In this document: one piece after another, positions 27,401 through 35,788 of the stretch
Numbering within the stretch: the first letter of the stretch is position 1
Layout of the letters: the number at the start of each line of letters is the position of its first letter
Origin: Varibaculum cambriense DSM 15806
GTDB lineage: Bacteria > Actinomycetota > Actinomycetes > Actinomycetales > Actinomycetaceae
Direction: 5' to 3'
Length of the DNA: 64,000 nt
NCBI RefSeq assembly: GCF_000420065.1
Contig: NZ_ATUF01000005.1
Coordinates: forward strand, 1 to 64,000
Made by a program: the position numbers and the translations under genes
The notes under the pieces: model-generated
What the model was told of the DNA's origin: nothing
Seen by the model: the letters and a program-made list of their open reading frames with translations, nothing else
Database searches by the model: none

Positions 27401-30079
27401 TTACACCCCCGCAGCTAGCAGATTGGCTCGCCGAGATAGCCGTGATAGTTGCTGATCAATTTTGGGTGCGAGTTTGCCGACCAGCGTCCCATCACTTAAA
27501 ACAACCTTGATATCCAAACCCTCAAGAATCCGGGCAGCTGTAGCATCTGCTACCCCTTGAACATCAACGCTGTAAGTTTTAGCTTCCTTTTCGGTTTGCG
27601 ATGTTTGGTTAACTGGGGCAGGGGTCAGATCGGTGCTTGGCAAAGACAAATCCTCGCTGACCTTGATAGGTACGTTAACTCCGTTAGTTAACTCGCCCAT
27701 AGCGTCCATGGTGTCTTTTGCCATGTTTGCTGCCGCATCGGCGGCCTTATGGCCTCGTGAGGTTATTGCTCCGGCTAGACCAGCAACTAGCATGTCACCA
27801 ACCCACGCCATTTGCTTAGAAGGAGAATGGATACCGAAAAATCCGAGAATCCCATTCCAGATTGAGGACACCCAGTTAGAGACCCGGTTCCACAACCAAC
27901 CTGCTAGTGACTGAATGCCTTGCCATAACCCAGAAACCAGGGATGCTCCGGCGTTGATCATCTGCCCGACCCCGCCCAGCACTGCTTGAACAATGCTGTA
28001 GATAATCCTCGGGATAGCCGAAACGACAGTGCCGATAATGGTCGGTAAAGCCCGAATTAGACTGGTTAATAGTTGGATGCCAGCTTGTACCAGAAGGGGG
28101 ATAGCCCCACCAATAGCAGACAATATGGCAGAGATGATTTGAGGTAAAGCCCCCACAATCGCGTTAATAATAGTTGGTAACGCCCCTATAAGAGCCGTCA
28201 ACAGTTGCACGCCCGCGTTAATCAACTGTGGGATTGCCTGGATGATCGCGCTAAGGATAGCGGTAATAATCAAAGGTAAAGTCCCGGTGATAGCGGTAAT
28301 AATTTCTGGCAAGGCACCAACCAGCGCGGTTAACAGCTTGATGCCAGCTTCGATGATCTGGGGGACGGCTCCGATTAAGAAAGAAATAATCGCACCAATC
28401 AACTCCGGCAAAGCCTCAACAAGCACCGGGATAGCCGCAATCAAACCTTGCGCAAGACCGATAATTAACTGTAGGGCTGCATCCAAAATAAGTGGCAAAT
28501 TATCGATGAGCCCCTGGATCATGGTCATCAGCATTTCTACCGCCGCCGGGATCAGCTCCGGTAGAGCCTGGCCGATACCAGCAACCAAGGTGGCGATAAT
28601 CTGAACCGCAGCCTCTAACAGACTCGGAAGTGCCTCAATAATCGCTTCCACCAATGCCACAATCAACGTCACGGCAGTTTCCGCCAAGGAAGGCAGAACA
28701 GCGATAATGCCCTCCAACAAAGCAGTCAAGATACTCATCCCGGTATCCACCACTTGCGGAAGCTGGCTAGAAATAAACTCCAGGGCTTCTTTCAAGATCT
28801 GTCCCAGGGCGTCGATAAAGGCAGGGGCGCCCCCGGTCTCGAACGCGCCGGTGAGTTCATCGACCCAACCATTAACCATCGGCATCACCGTGCCAGCCAA
28901 AGCCGTGGTCAAACCTCCAGCCAATAGACCTTTAAGGTTATCGACCCCGTCTTTTAACGTAGCGAGTTGACCAGAAAAGGTTTTGGACTGGGCATCCATC
29001 GCCCCATAAAACCGTCCACCCTCACTTGTGGCACTAGCAAACGCATCCGCAACCATATCCGCACTGATCGCGCCCTTAGCCATTTCTTCTTTGAGCTCAC
29101 CGATACTTTTACCGGTCTTACGGGAAATCTCCTCTAAAGGGTTGAAGCCTGCGTTAATCATCTGGTTCAAATCCTGACCAGTCAGCTTGCCAGTAGAGCT
29201 CATTTGAGCAAACGCCAACGTGAGGGATTCGAACTTTCCAGCATCCCCCTGGCTGATATCACCTAACTGTTTGATCCGTACCTGGGACTCTTCAGCGCTC
29301 ATGCCGAACCCCATCAACGTTTGGGTGGCCTTGGCTAGATCCTCCATCCCAAACGGAGTACGAGCCGCTTCCAACTTGAGGTTATTAACCAGTTTCTGAG
29401 CCTTGGCTTGATCACCCAGCATCGTGGTAAACGAGGTGGTGTATTGCTCCATCCGGGCGTTATAGTCCAAACCATCCTTTAAAGCCCCGACCATGCCCCG
29501 CCGAATAGAAGAAATAGCATGCCCAATAGCTTTAACCCCACCAACAACAGCTTCCGCTGCCAGGCTGGCTTTAAGCACATCACCAAAAATGCGGGTCTTC
29601 GAACTGGTACCGTCCATCTGCGAACCCAGCTCATCTACAGCATTTTCTAGGTGTCCGGTGTCCTTAGCTGCAGTTTTCGCATCATCACCCGCACCGTCAG
29701 CCTCATCAGCAAACTTGGAAAGAGCACAATTATTCTCTTTAAGCTCACCCTCAAGACCATTCAAAGTCGCCTGAGCGTTATTGAGCTGAATCTGCCAATT
29801 CTTCGTTCGAGAATCATTTTCCCCAAAACTGGTAGCCGAGTTATCAAGAGCGCTCTTAAGGGTCTGGATCTTAGATTTTTGCGCCTCAATCTCTTTACCC
29901 AAAACCTGGTTACGAGAAGTCAACGCTGAAGCTGACTTATCGTTCTTATCGAACTGAGAAGCCACCAACTTCATCTCGGATCCCAAAACCCGCATCTCAC
30001 GATTAATATCCGTGATCGCGCGCTTAAACTCCCGCTCACCCTCAAGGCCAATCTTCAAACCAAAAGACGAATCAGCCAT
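27401..30079 (-). CDS. Tail tape measure protein
   Basis: 892 residues. N-terminal coiled coil (about 10-140, EREFKRAITDINREMRVL), TMP core (about 215-360, with LTGQDLNQMINAGFNPLEEISRKTG), and a very hydrophobic central block (about 430-720) of repeated units such as IIEAGIKLLTALVGALP and LINAGVQLLTALIGALP. It ends with a C-terminal charged region. Sets tail length and is ejected with DNA. RBS GAAAGGATCCC. Confidence 0.94.
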   Translation of the reverse strand: MADSSFGLKIGLEGEREFKRAITDINREMRVLGSEMKLVASQFDKNDKSASALTSRNQVLGKEIEAQKSKIQTLKSALDNSATSFGENDSRTKNWQIQLNNAQATLNGLEGELKENNCALSKFADEADGAGDDAKTAAKDTGHLENAVDELGSQMDGTSSKTRIFGDVLKASLAAEAVVGGVKAIGHAISSIRRGMVGALKDGLDYNARMEQYTTSFTTMLGDQAKAQKLVNNLKLEAARTPFGMEDLAKATQTLMGFGMSAEESQVRIKQLGDISQGDAGKFESLTLAFAQMSSTGKLTGQDLNQMINAGFNPLEEISRKTGKSIGELKEEMAKGAISADMVADAFASATSEGGRFYGAMDAQSKTFSGQLATLKDGVDNLKGLLAGGLTTALAGTVMPMVNGWVDELTGAFETGGAPAFIDALGQILKEALEFISSQLPQVVDTGMSILTALLEGIIAVLPSLAETAVTLIVALVEAIIEALPSLLEAAVQIIATLVAGIGQALPELIPAAVEMLMTMIQGLIDNLPLILDAALQLIIGLAQGLIAAIPVLVEALPELIGAIISFLIGAVPQIIEAGIKLLTALVGALPEIITAITGTLPLIITAILSAIIQAIPQLINAGVQLLTALIGALPTIINAIVGALPQIISAILSAIGGAIPLLVQAGIQLLTSLIRALPTIIGTVVSAIPRIIYSIVQAVLGGVGQMINAGASLVSGLWQGIQSLAGWLWNRVSNWVSSIWNGILGFFGIHSPSKQMAWVGDMLVAGLAGAITSRGHKAADAAANMAKDTMDAMGELTNGVNVPIKVSEDLSLPSTDLTPAPVNQTSQTEKEAKTYSVDVQGVADATAARILEGLDIKVVLSDGTLVGKLAPKIDQQLSRLSRRANLLAAGV

Positions 30080-30115
30080 GGGAGGGATCCTTTCACAAAT
30101 AATGTCAAATACACT

Positions 30116-30140
30116 TGACGTAAAGCGTCTTTGACATTAG
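30116..30140. promoter_or_regulatory. Operator/promoter region of plus-strand membrane/XRE module
   Basis: Contains GACGTAAAGCGTCTTTGACA inside a larger inverted repeat (AATGTCAAA at 30103 against TTTGACATT ending 30139). The core AAAGCGTCTTT (30122-30132) matches the site upstream of the XRE gene at 18077. TTGACA (30131-30136) is a -35 candidate for the plus-strand module; the -10 is weak. Confidence 0.5.
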
Positions 30141-30173
30141 GGTGGTGGTTGTTAGAGCAGATTAGGAGAATGT

Positions 30174-30626
30174 ATGGAGCCCATCGTGGAAGAGGTAACT
30201 ACCAAACGACCAGCGTGGGGGTATGTGCGCAAAACGAAGATCCCAGCGATCTTCCCGGCGGTGCCCGTAGGGGCGTTACTGGCGATTGGTGCCGCCGTGT
30301 TCAAGGTGGCGGCCAATCCGACTGGCCCGCACCGATGGGCGGCGGTGGCGATACTCGCAGCCTGTTTGGCCGGTCCTCTCATCGCCTTGGTGTGGATGCT
30401 AATCGTTGACCGCTCAAGTCTGCCGGGGGCGACCGCCCATCCAGAACAAGCCGTGGAGCACCACTGGCACTCGCTCGCAGCCACGAACACTTTCCTAATC
30501 ACCATCGCAGCAGCAGGCATCGGCGCAGCAGTAACATCAGGTAACGTCTCATTCGTGTTGGCAGGAATTGTCGTGTTCGAATTCCTTGTCTACGGGATTT
30601 CCTATTTGTGGGCGAAACACAGGTAA
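30174..30626 (+). CDS. Four-helix membrane protein paired with XRE regulator
   Basis: 150 residues: a short charged N-terminus, then hydrophobic segments at about residues 29-46, 57-77, 104-121 and 125-144. Function unknown. It is transcribed against the surrounding tail genes and followed three bases later by an XRE regulator, mirroring the 17.4-18.1 kb module (order reversed). It interrupts the usual chaperone-tape measure adjacency, so it looks like inserted cargo. Confidence 0.72.
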   Translation: MEPIVEEVTTKRPAWGYVRKTKIPAIFPAVPVGALLAIGAAVFKVAANPTGPHRWAAVAILAACLAGPLIALVWMLIVDRSSLPGATAHPEQAVEHHWHSLAATNTFLITIAAAGIGAAVTSGNVSFVLAGIVVFEFLVYGISYLWAKHR

Positions 30627-30629
30627 GTC

Positions 30630-30827
30630 GTGAAAAACAATCTCGTCACGCTCCGCAAACAGGCCGGCTGGTCACAAGAAAAACTCGCCGAACTACTCGG
30701 AGTCAGCCGCCAAACCGTGATCTCCATCGAAAAAGGACGCTTCGACCCCTCCCTGCCCTTAGCCTTTACTATCGCGAAAACCTTCAACTGCAAGATTGAA
30801 GACATCTTCACCCCAGACGACGCCTAG
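30630..30827 (+). CDS. XRE-family helix-turn-helix regulator (cargo module)
   Basis: 65 residues, essentially one HTH: LRKQAGWSQEKLAELLGVSRQTVISIEKGRFDPSLPLAF. Clearly related in pattern to the regulator at 17868-18077. Its stop codon (30825-30827) overlaps the stop of the opposite-strand frameshifted tail-chaperone product (30824-30826), so the insertion point is exactly at that gene's end. Initiation at GTG 30630 lies three bases after the upstream stop. Confidence 0.85.
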   Translation: MKNNLVTLRKQAGWSQEKLAELLGVSRQTVISIEKGRFDPSLPLAFTIAKTFNCKIEDIFTPDDA

Positions 30828-31050
30828 ACCCCTTCAGGTACCACATCATCAATAAACCAGATGCGTTTCGGCTGGGCTCTGCCGGTTTCGATGCGCCAAC
30901 AATCCACCAGGTCCAATAGTTCACCGAATATGGTCAGTTCGATTTGCCTGCGGGTCAGTCCCAGGTGGGCGAGCCCGATATAGGTCAGGCGGGTAAAAAT
31001 TGCCTCATCACTATCTATTAGGTGTCCTTTTTCCTGGTTTGCCCTTTTGG
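30824..31050 (-). CDS. Tail assembly chaperone, -1 frame extension (gpT-like part)
   Basis: An open frame without its own start, read in -1 relative to the chaperone gene. It encodes about 75 residues including EAIFTRLTYIGLAHLGLTR and IFGELLDLVDCWRIETGRA, ending at TAG 30826-30824. The pattern (GLTRxQIxLxxFGELxDLxD) fits the second half of G/GT-type tail chaperones. It overlaps the end of the 0-frame gene and should be made only by ribosomal frameshifting at the slippery site 31045-31051. Confidence 0.72.
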
Positions 31051-31446
31051 GTCTGGGGCCTCGGTCATGATTGCTCGCCGGGTGCCGCGTTGGAGTGCCT
31101 GGGCGATAGCCTCCCGATAGTCAGCTAAATCTGCAGGCACAGTTAGTAACTCCACCGCTTCTGCGGTCAGCTCTGGGCGCTTATCGTCTGGATGGGTGAG
31201 GTTGTGTATTTGTACGGACTGGTTAGCGAGCAGGGCGATGAGCCAGATTACCTCACCGAGCGACTTATCCATATCTTCGCTAGTTTCCAGGGCTTGACCT
31301 AAATGTTCTAGACCTCCGTAACGTTGAGCTATCAGGCGGGTCGCGCGGGTAGTGAGGACGAGTTCGTATTCTTGACCTGCGATAGTGATTGTCGCGCTTT
31401 TTAAAGTGGGGCTATCGGCCGGGTTTGTTTGGGTTTTCGCTGTCAT
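31018..31446 (-). CDS. Tail assembly chaperone (gpG-like)
   Basis: 142 residues. Starts MTAKTQTNPADSPTLKSAT and has IAGQEYELVLTTRATRLIAQRYGGLEHL, the pattern of siphovirus tail-chaperone proteins encoded between the major tail protein and tape measure. Charged tail EAPDPKGQTRKKDT. The -1 frame continues past its stop (see 30824-31050), giving the expected G and GT products. Confidence 0.82.
   Translation of the reverse strand: MTAKTQTNPADSPTLKSATITIAGQEYELVLTTRATRLIAQRYGGLEHLGQALETSEDMDKSLGEVIWLIALLANQSVQIHNLTHPDDKRPELTAEAVELLTVPADLADYREAIAQALQRGTRRAIMTEAPDPKGQTRKKDT
31045..31051 (-). other. -1 frameshift slippery heptamer C CCA AAA
   Basis: In the 0 frame the minus strand reads GAC CCA AAA GGG, so the heptamer is C CCA AAA (X XXY YYZ with X=C, Y=A, Z=A). 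Both tRNAs can re-pair after a -1 slip as CCC AAA. The -1 frame is open from here to TAG at 30826. A second, weaker run (GAAAAAG) lies 18 bases on. Confidence 0.72.
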
Positions 31447-31461
31447 GGCTTACCTGCTGTT

Positions 31462-32070
31462 CTAGTTGTTTGTCGGTTTAGGGCTGGTTGTAGCGGCAGG
31501 CTCATACACCTGGGTGTACCAGCCAGTAATGGTTTCTGGCTTGACGCCGACCGCTCCTTCGGTGACTTCGGCTTTCCACGGGTGCTTTCCGGTAGCGTCT
31601 GGTTTGTTACGCCGCAGGATCGTTCCCTCAATACTCGGGGTAGAGAACGTGATCGAATCAGCTTTGGTTGCCAGCGTGGTTCCCGGCAGAGCAAATTTGA
31701 TGCGGTAAAGCCAAAAATACTGGTACTTCCCGTTAGAGCGTGCAGCTCTAAAACCAATAGCCACGGGTGCGCCACCATCCTCAGAAGTGCTGATAAGTAC
31801 CCCGTTGGCGTCCAGTCTCGCACCAGTTAAGGCAGCTGCAGTCTCTGCCCCGAGATCATCAACCCCAAGAGTGAGGGTTCCAGATTTGAATTCCTTGACA
31901 ATCTCGGATGCCCCGTCATCGGCATACAAAATTGCCTCAGCCACCTCCACAGACAATTCTGCGGATATTGCTTTAGCGAGCGGTTTAGGAACGGCATAGG
32001 TTTCCTCACCGCTGGTGGGATCTTCGCTAATGCTCGCGTAGTAGAGCTTGTCTAAACCAATAGTTGCCAT
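31462..32070 (-). CDS. Major tail tube protein
   Basis: 202 residues from the ATG at 32070 (RBS AAAGGAAAT). Begins MATIGLDKLYYASISED and contains AISAELSVEVAEAILYADDG and GVDDLGAETAAALTGA, the phi13/TP901-type major tail protein pattern. A longer in-frame start further upstream would run into the divergent GIY-YIG gene and is unlikely. Forms the tail tube. Confidence 0.9.
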   Translation of the reverse strand: MATIGLDKLYYASISEDPTSGEETYAVPKPLAKAISAELSVEVAEAILYADDGASEIVKEFKSGTLTLGVDDLGAETAAALTGARLDANGVLISTSEDGGAPVAIGFRAARSNGKYQYFWLYRIKFALPGTTLATKADSITFSTPSIEGTILRRNKPDATGKHPWKAEVTEGAVGVKPETITGWYTQVYEPAATTSPKPTNN

Positions 32071-32167
32071 GGTATTTCCTTTCTGTTGGATCCTCGTATT
32101 GAGGGGTGATCTGTTTTTCTCGGTTATTCTTGAGGTTAGGTGCGTGTGAACGAGGGGCGTGGTTGTG

Positions 32168-33076
32168 ATGGCGAGTGGTAAAGCGGTAGAGCTTTTTATG
32201 GTCGATGGAACCCCGGGAGGTATGGCTACTGCGGGGATAGCGGATTGGACGGGGATCCTCACCTCTGCACGCCGCGATCAACTTTCCCAGCTTTATAAGC
32301 GAGAGGAAGCCAATAGTAACGGCGTATATATCCTTCTCGGTAATGACCCCGAAGCTATCGAGAACACCTGGTGCTATATCGGCAAGACAGAAAACTTTGT
32401 AGAGCGCTTACGCGATCATGACAAAAAGAAGCCGCAGTGGGAAAAGGTCGTTATTATTGCTAGCTTGCAACGATCTTTTAACGAGGGACATTGGGGTTAT
32501 TTAGAAGCCCGTCTGGTTGAAATCGCTAAGAATGCTGAGCGCTGTTCTATGCCTGATAACAAACAAACTCCTCGGGTTAGGAAGCTTTCTGAAGCGCAAC
32601 GAGCATCAGCAGAGTCATTCTTAGACAATATGAAGCTGATTTTGCCGATCCTGGGGGTCAACGTTTTGCGTTCCCCAGAAAATACTGTGCAACCAGATAA
32701 CGCTCAGATAGTTTCTTCACCTGTTTTTCATCTACATAGACAAAGAGATCGGATCGATGCCTCGATGCAGCTTATCGATGGAGAGTTTTTCCTCCTCAAG
32801 GGGTCAATCGTGGTTGCTAGCTGGGAAACCAGTAAAGCCAGAAGCCAGGCAACGGTTAATTCGTATGCGGCTATAGCTAGTCGTCACCAAAAGCTAGTTA
32901 GTGATGGATCAATCCGCATAGACAATGATTGCGGCGTGGTCACCCGGGATATTGCTTTTACTTCTCCTTCTGCCGCAGCTGCCATAGTGTTAGGTACCAC
33001 CGCCAATGGTAGAGCTCGCTGGGTCAATGATGAGGGACAAAATTATGGAGCCTGGGAAGAAACCAATAACTCCTAG
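32168..33076 (+). CDS. GIY-YIG nuclease with C-terminal DUF4357
   Basis: About 302 residues, plus strand, among minus-strand head/tail genes. The GIY-YIG domain has GVYILLG (about residues 52-58), CYIGKTENFVERLRDH and the catalytic Glu in YLEARLVEIA. A spacer follows, then DUF4357 (FTSPSAAAAIVLGTTANGRARWV). Start could be GTG 32165 or ATG 32168 behind GAGGGG. Proteins of this form occur near restriction or defence loci. Here it is cargo, possibly a homing or anti-competitor nuclease; the function is not proven. Confidence 0.85.
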   Translation: MASGKAVELFMVDGTPGGMATAGIADWTGILTSARRDQLSQLYKREEANSNGVYILLGNDPEAIENTWCYIGKTENFVERLRDHDKKKPQWEKVVIIASLQRSFNEGHWGYLEARLVEIAKNAERCSMPDNKQTPRVRKLSEAQRASAESFLDNMKLILPILGVNVLRSPENTVQPDNAQIVSSPVFHLHRQRDRIDASMQLIDGEFFLLKGSIVVASWETSKARSQATVNSYAAIASRHQKLVSDGSIRIDNDCGVVTRDIAFTSPSAAAAIVLGTTANGRARWVNDEGQNYGAWEETNNS

Positions 33077-33420
33077 AAAGTAGTCGGCGAATAATCCGCG
33101 ATGTCGATTGAATAGTGGTGGTAGCCGGTATCGTCCTCGTATCCGATATAGCGCCTGGCTGTAATAACTAGGCGAGCGCTAATTAGAGCTTTCGTGATCT
33201 GGTCTCTTAGTGCCAAGTAGTTGGTTTTTGTGAACAGGCTGATTCGGGCTTCTTCTATTTCGACGCCTGGGGTGTTGTCGGCGAAGATCTCGAAAGAATC
33301 TGTTAACGGGGTGAAGACTAGATACGTGTCTGGGGCTGGGGAATCGGTGTAGCAGCTGACTGCATAGGCGAGCCCAAGTTGTTTAGCGATGTGGCTTAGG
33401 TTTTCTAAAAGCCCGCTCAT
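33073..33420 (-). CDS. Tail completion / minor tail protein
   Basis: 115 residues, MSGLLENLSHIAKQLGLAYAVSCYTD, with beta-rich YLVFTPLTDSFEIFADN. Size and place (after the HK97-gp10 protein and before the major tail protein) fit the tail-terminator or head-tail joining protein. Its stop region meets the convergent GIY-YIG gene stop (4-base overlap). ATGA overlap with the upstream gene. Confidence 0.75.
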   Translation of the reverse strand: MSGLLENLSHIAKQLGLAYAVSCYTDSPAPDTYLVFTPLTDSFEIFADNTPGVEIEEARISLFTKTNYLALRDQITKALISARLVITARRYIGYEDDTGYHHYSIDIADYSPTTF

Positions 33421-33854
33421 GGTTTCACCTGCTGGATTCGCGCGGCCAGGGTTTGTTTCATTGCGGCTATTGCGGCTCGCCTGGTTTGTGAACGCGTAGG
33501 GGCTAGGAAGGGTCTAGCGGGCTGGTTGGAGCGCCCGTGTTCAAGAACGTTAGCGATTAGTGCGTTAGCTCTACCATCGTCTCGGTTCTCGGCGAAACCA
33601 ACTTTAACGTTGTAGTCTCCGCGGCTATTGACTTTTACTGGCGCGGTTCCTAGCGCTTTGGCGAGCTGACCGGTAGAACGGGAGGGCTGTTTCGTTGAGC
33701 TGCCGATGGCGGCAGAAAGGTTAGAACGCATACGCGGCTCCACTATGTTAGCCCCGGCTTTAAGTACTTGCTCAGCGGAGTTATCAAGAATGTTGCTGGC
33801 TGAGTCGAGTGCGTCAATGAAATCGTTGGGAAGCTTGATTTGTACGCGAGCCAT
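33417..33854 (-). CDS. HK97-gp10-like head-tail protein
   Basis: 145 residues, basic. Begins MARVQIKLPNDFIDALDSAS; contains ANVLEHGRSNQPARPFLAPTRSQ, the gp10 family end motif (EFGTxxxPAxPFLxPA). Acts in joining head and tail. Overlaps both neighbours by 1-4 bases. Confidence 0.88.
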   Translation of the reverse strand: MARVQIKLPNDFIDALDSASNILDNSAEQVLKAGANIVEPRMRSNLSAAIGSSTKQPSRSTGQLAKALGTAPVKVNSRGDYNVKVGFAENRDDGRANALIANVLEHGRSNQPARPFLAPTRSQTRRAAIAAMKQTLAARIQQVKP

Positions 33855-34186
33855 CAGAGTGCTCCTTCTGCTTCGGTGCGGTGAGCCAAAATCTCGACAT
33901 AGCGGCCGAGGTATTCGACAGCATCAATAACACACCTGCCACGTGCGGAGCTGATTTCCATCGCCTCGGTTATTTTTACGCCGGGTATTGCTCGGATCCT
34001 AAATAACAGGTCTGCTTTGGTGTAGGCGGCGCGGTTGACCCAAGCCGGTGAAGCATGACGCACCTCCATATATGCGCGCACCGAAGCAATAACCTCATCA
34101 CGAGTCGTGGCGAACCCGGCAGCGTCTTTAGTAACCATTGGCTGTATCAAGTCGATGTGCTCGCTCATTTTGCCTAGCGTTGCCAT
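33854..34186 (-). CDS. Phage head closure protein
   Basis: 110 residues, with RAYMEVRHASPAWVNRA and DLLFRIRAIPGVKITEAMEI, the SPP1 gp16-like head-closure pattern (xxFxIRYxxxIxxxxxI). The position after the connector gene supports the call. Confidence 0.83.
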   Translation of the reverse strand: MATLGKMSEHIDLIQPMVTKDAAGFATTRDEVIASVRAYMEVRHASPAWVNRAAYTKADLLFRIRAIPGVKITEAMEISSARGRCVIDAVEYLGRYVEILAHRTEAEGAL

Positions 34187-34201
34187 CAGGCGCGCCTTTC
34201 G

Positions 34202-34519
34202 TTAGATTTTCCAGTCCCGATCCAGGCGTAGCAGGGTGTTGACTGCGTTCCACACGGCGCGGGCAGCATCGGTTTTGTCTGCCCAAAATCCGGCGGTTGC
34301 TCCATCTCTGGATTCGTAGAAATGGGTGGCGAGCATGATAATGCCTTGTCGGGTTGCCTGCGACATGGGCTGCGTTTGGTAGTAGCCCTCGGGCAGATGT
34401 TGGTAAGCGGTGGCATAGGAGATGGCAGCCAAAACAAACGAGGCAATCAAAGAATCATCCTCGCTATGGTCGACCAGTAGATTCTGCTTGACTAAAGCCA
34501 CGAGTTCGTCTGTTTTCAT
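34202..34519 (-). CDS. Head-tail connector protein (gp6-like)
   Basis: 105 residues starting MKTDELVALVKQNLLVDHSEDD. The DUF3199/gp6 helical pattern is ISYATAYQHLPEGYY...IIMLATHFYESRDG. I chose ATG 34519 because AGGAGG is eight bases upstream; the in-frame GTG at 34528 touches the SD. Confidence 0.88.
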   Translation of the reverse strand: MKTDELVALVKQNLLVDHSEDDSLIASFVLAAISYATAYQHLPEGYYQTQPMSQATRQGIIMLATHFYESRDGATAGFWADKTDAARAVWNAVNTLLRLDRDWKI

Positions 34520-34548
34520 GGCTGCCACCTCCTAACTATTTGCTTGGT

Positions 34549-35766
34549 TTATCCTGCGGTTTTCTGGGTAAGTACCTTGATCGCTTCGGGCAAGACGAGC
34601 TTGCCGTCTAGGCGTTGGGAGGCGAGGAACCCGATCTGCCCGGTGGTTGCAAATAGCTCGTTTAGGCGTTTGAAGGAGCGGCCTTGCCGGTCAGCAATCC
34701 AATAAAAACCGAGGTCACCGAACGCTACTGTGCGCGCCCCTGCTTTGACCTCAGGTGCAAAAACACTGGTGTAGACGGGGCGGCCAAGGATCATGTCCGG
34801 GGTTCCAGCAGTCAGGGCTGGCTGCCACAGGTACTGCCCGTTACCATCCTTGAGCTTGCGTACGGTCTTTACTGTTGCATCGTTCATCAGCCACACCGCA
34901 CGCGCCCGGTACGGGGAGCGCAAACTGTAGTGCAGATCGATGAGTTCATCAGCGCTAATGTCGGTAGGCTTGGCGGTGGTCACGCCAGGGTCTGCGCCCC
35001 CTGTGGGGTTGAAGATTCCGGTGGGTTTACCTTTACCATCGCCAACCAGGAAGGCTTCTTCTTCAGCAGCTCCAATACGGCGAGCAAACTCGCTCGCTAG
35101 GTATTGTTCAACGTTAAACGCTGCATCGTTGAGCAGTTCTTCGCTGATTTTCAGGAAGGTACCCAGCTTGAACGCCGACAGGGAGATTTGGGTGAAGGCT
35201 TCATCGGATTCGTTGTATGGTTTGCCTTCATCCAGCCAGGTAGCGGTGCCATGGGTAGACACGACAGGGATTTTACGATCCCCGCTAGTGGTCTGAATAA
35301 CCTTGGCGAGGATGCGCATGATGTTTTGGTCGGCTAAAGACTGCACTAGGGTGCGTTCGAACTCGTCAGGCACTAGGTATCCGCCCTCAGAATCCACCCC
35401 CTCGCTTAGCGCATTCCTTACTTCCATGGGGGAGGTGTTAAGCCGCATCGCATCCCAAAACGCCCGCTTGTAGGAAGCTGTAGCACGGGCAGGCTTGACC
35501 TTACTGTCTTCGCCCATGCCGCTTCCAGGAGCGGAAGTGATGGGATTACAGGTCGCCTTGGCAAGAGTGTTTTCTAGGCGTTCGGCTCGCTCACATCGAG
35601 CAATCTCGCCGCTAAGTGCCTCAATCTCAGCTTCCATTTTGGCGTAGGCCGCGTCATCTTCGGCGTTTAGACAGCCAGTGTCGCTATCGCGCCGCTCGTC
35701 TAGAAACTTCTTAGCCTTATTCCAGGTTTGGGCACGCCGGGTATACAAATCAGTAACAGTAGTCAT
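34549..35766 (-). CDS. Major capsid protein (HK97 fold)
   Basis: 405 residues. N-terminal about 100 residues are a charged helical delta/scaffold domain (KAKKFLDERRD...EAEIEALSGEIARCER), expected to be cut away by the protease gene just upstream. The capsid domain follows from GVDSEGGYLVPDEFERTLV onward, with PVVSTHGTATWLDEG and AFLVGDGKGKPTGIF typical of HK97-like coats. Confidence 0.95.
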   Translation of the reverse strand: MTTVTDLYTRRAQTWNKAKKFLDERRDSDTGCLNAEDDAAYAKMEAEIEALSGEIARCERAERLENTLAKATCNPITSAPGSGMGEDSKVKPARATASYKRAFWDAMRLNTSPMEVRNALSEGVDSEGGYLVPDEFERTLVQSLADQNIMRILAKVIQTTSGDRKIPVVSTHGTATWLDEGKPYNESDEAFTQISLSAFKLGTFLKISEELLNDAAFNVEQYLASEFARRIGAAEEEAFLVGDGKGKPTGIFNPTGGADPGVTTAKPTDISADELIDLHYSLRSPYRARAVWLMNDATVKTVRKLKDGNGQYLWQPALTAGTPDMILGRPVYTSVFAPEVKAGARTVAFGDLGFYWIADRQGRSFKRLNELFATTGQIGFLASQRLDGKLVLPEAIKVLTQKTAG

Positions 35767-35788
35767 AATGGAATATTTCCTCTCTTAG

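Noticed and set aside
28000-28760. Internal tandem repeat in the tape measure gene as a mobile or regulatory repeat
   Set aside because: The repetition is of hydrophobic protein units (LLTALxGALP), usual for tape measure proteins and not a separate DNA element.
31462-32262. Longer start for the major tail protein at 32262
   Set aside because: The extra 64 residues overlap the divergent GIY-YIG gene; ATG 32070 has AAAGGA and gives the family N-terminus.
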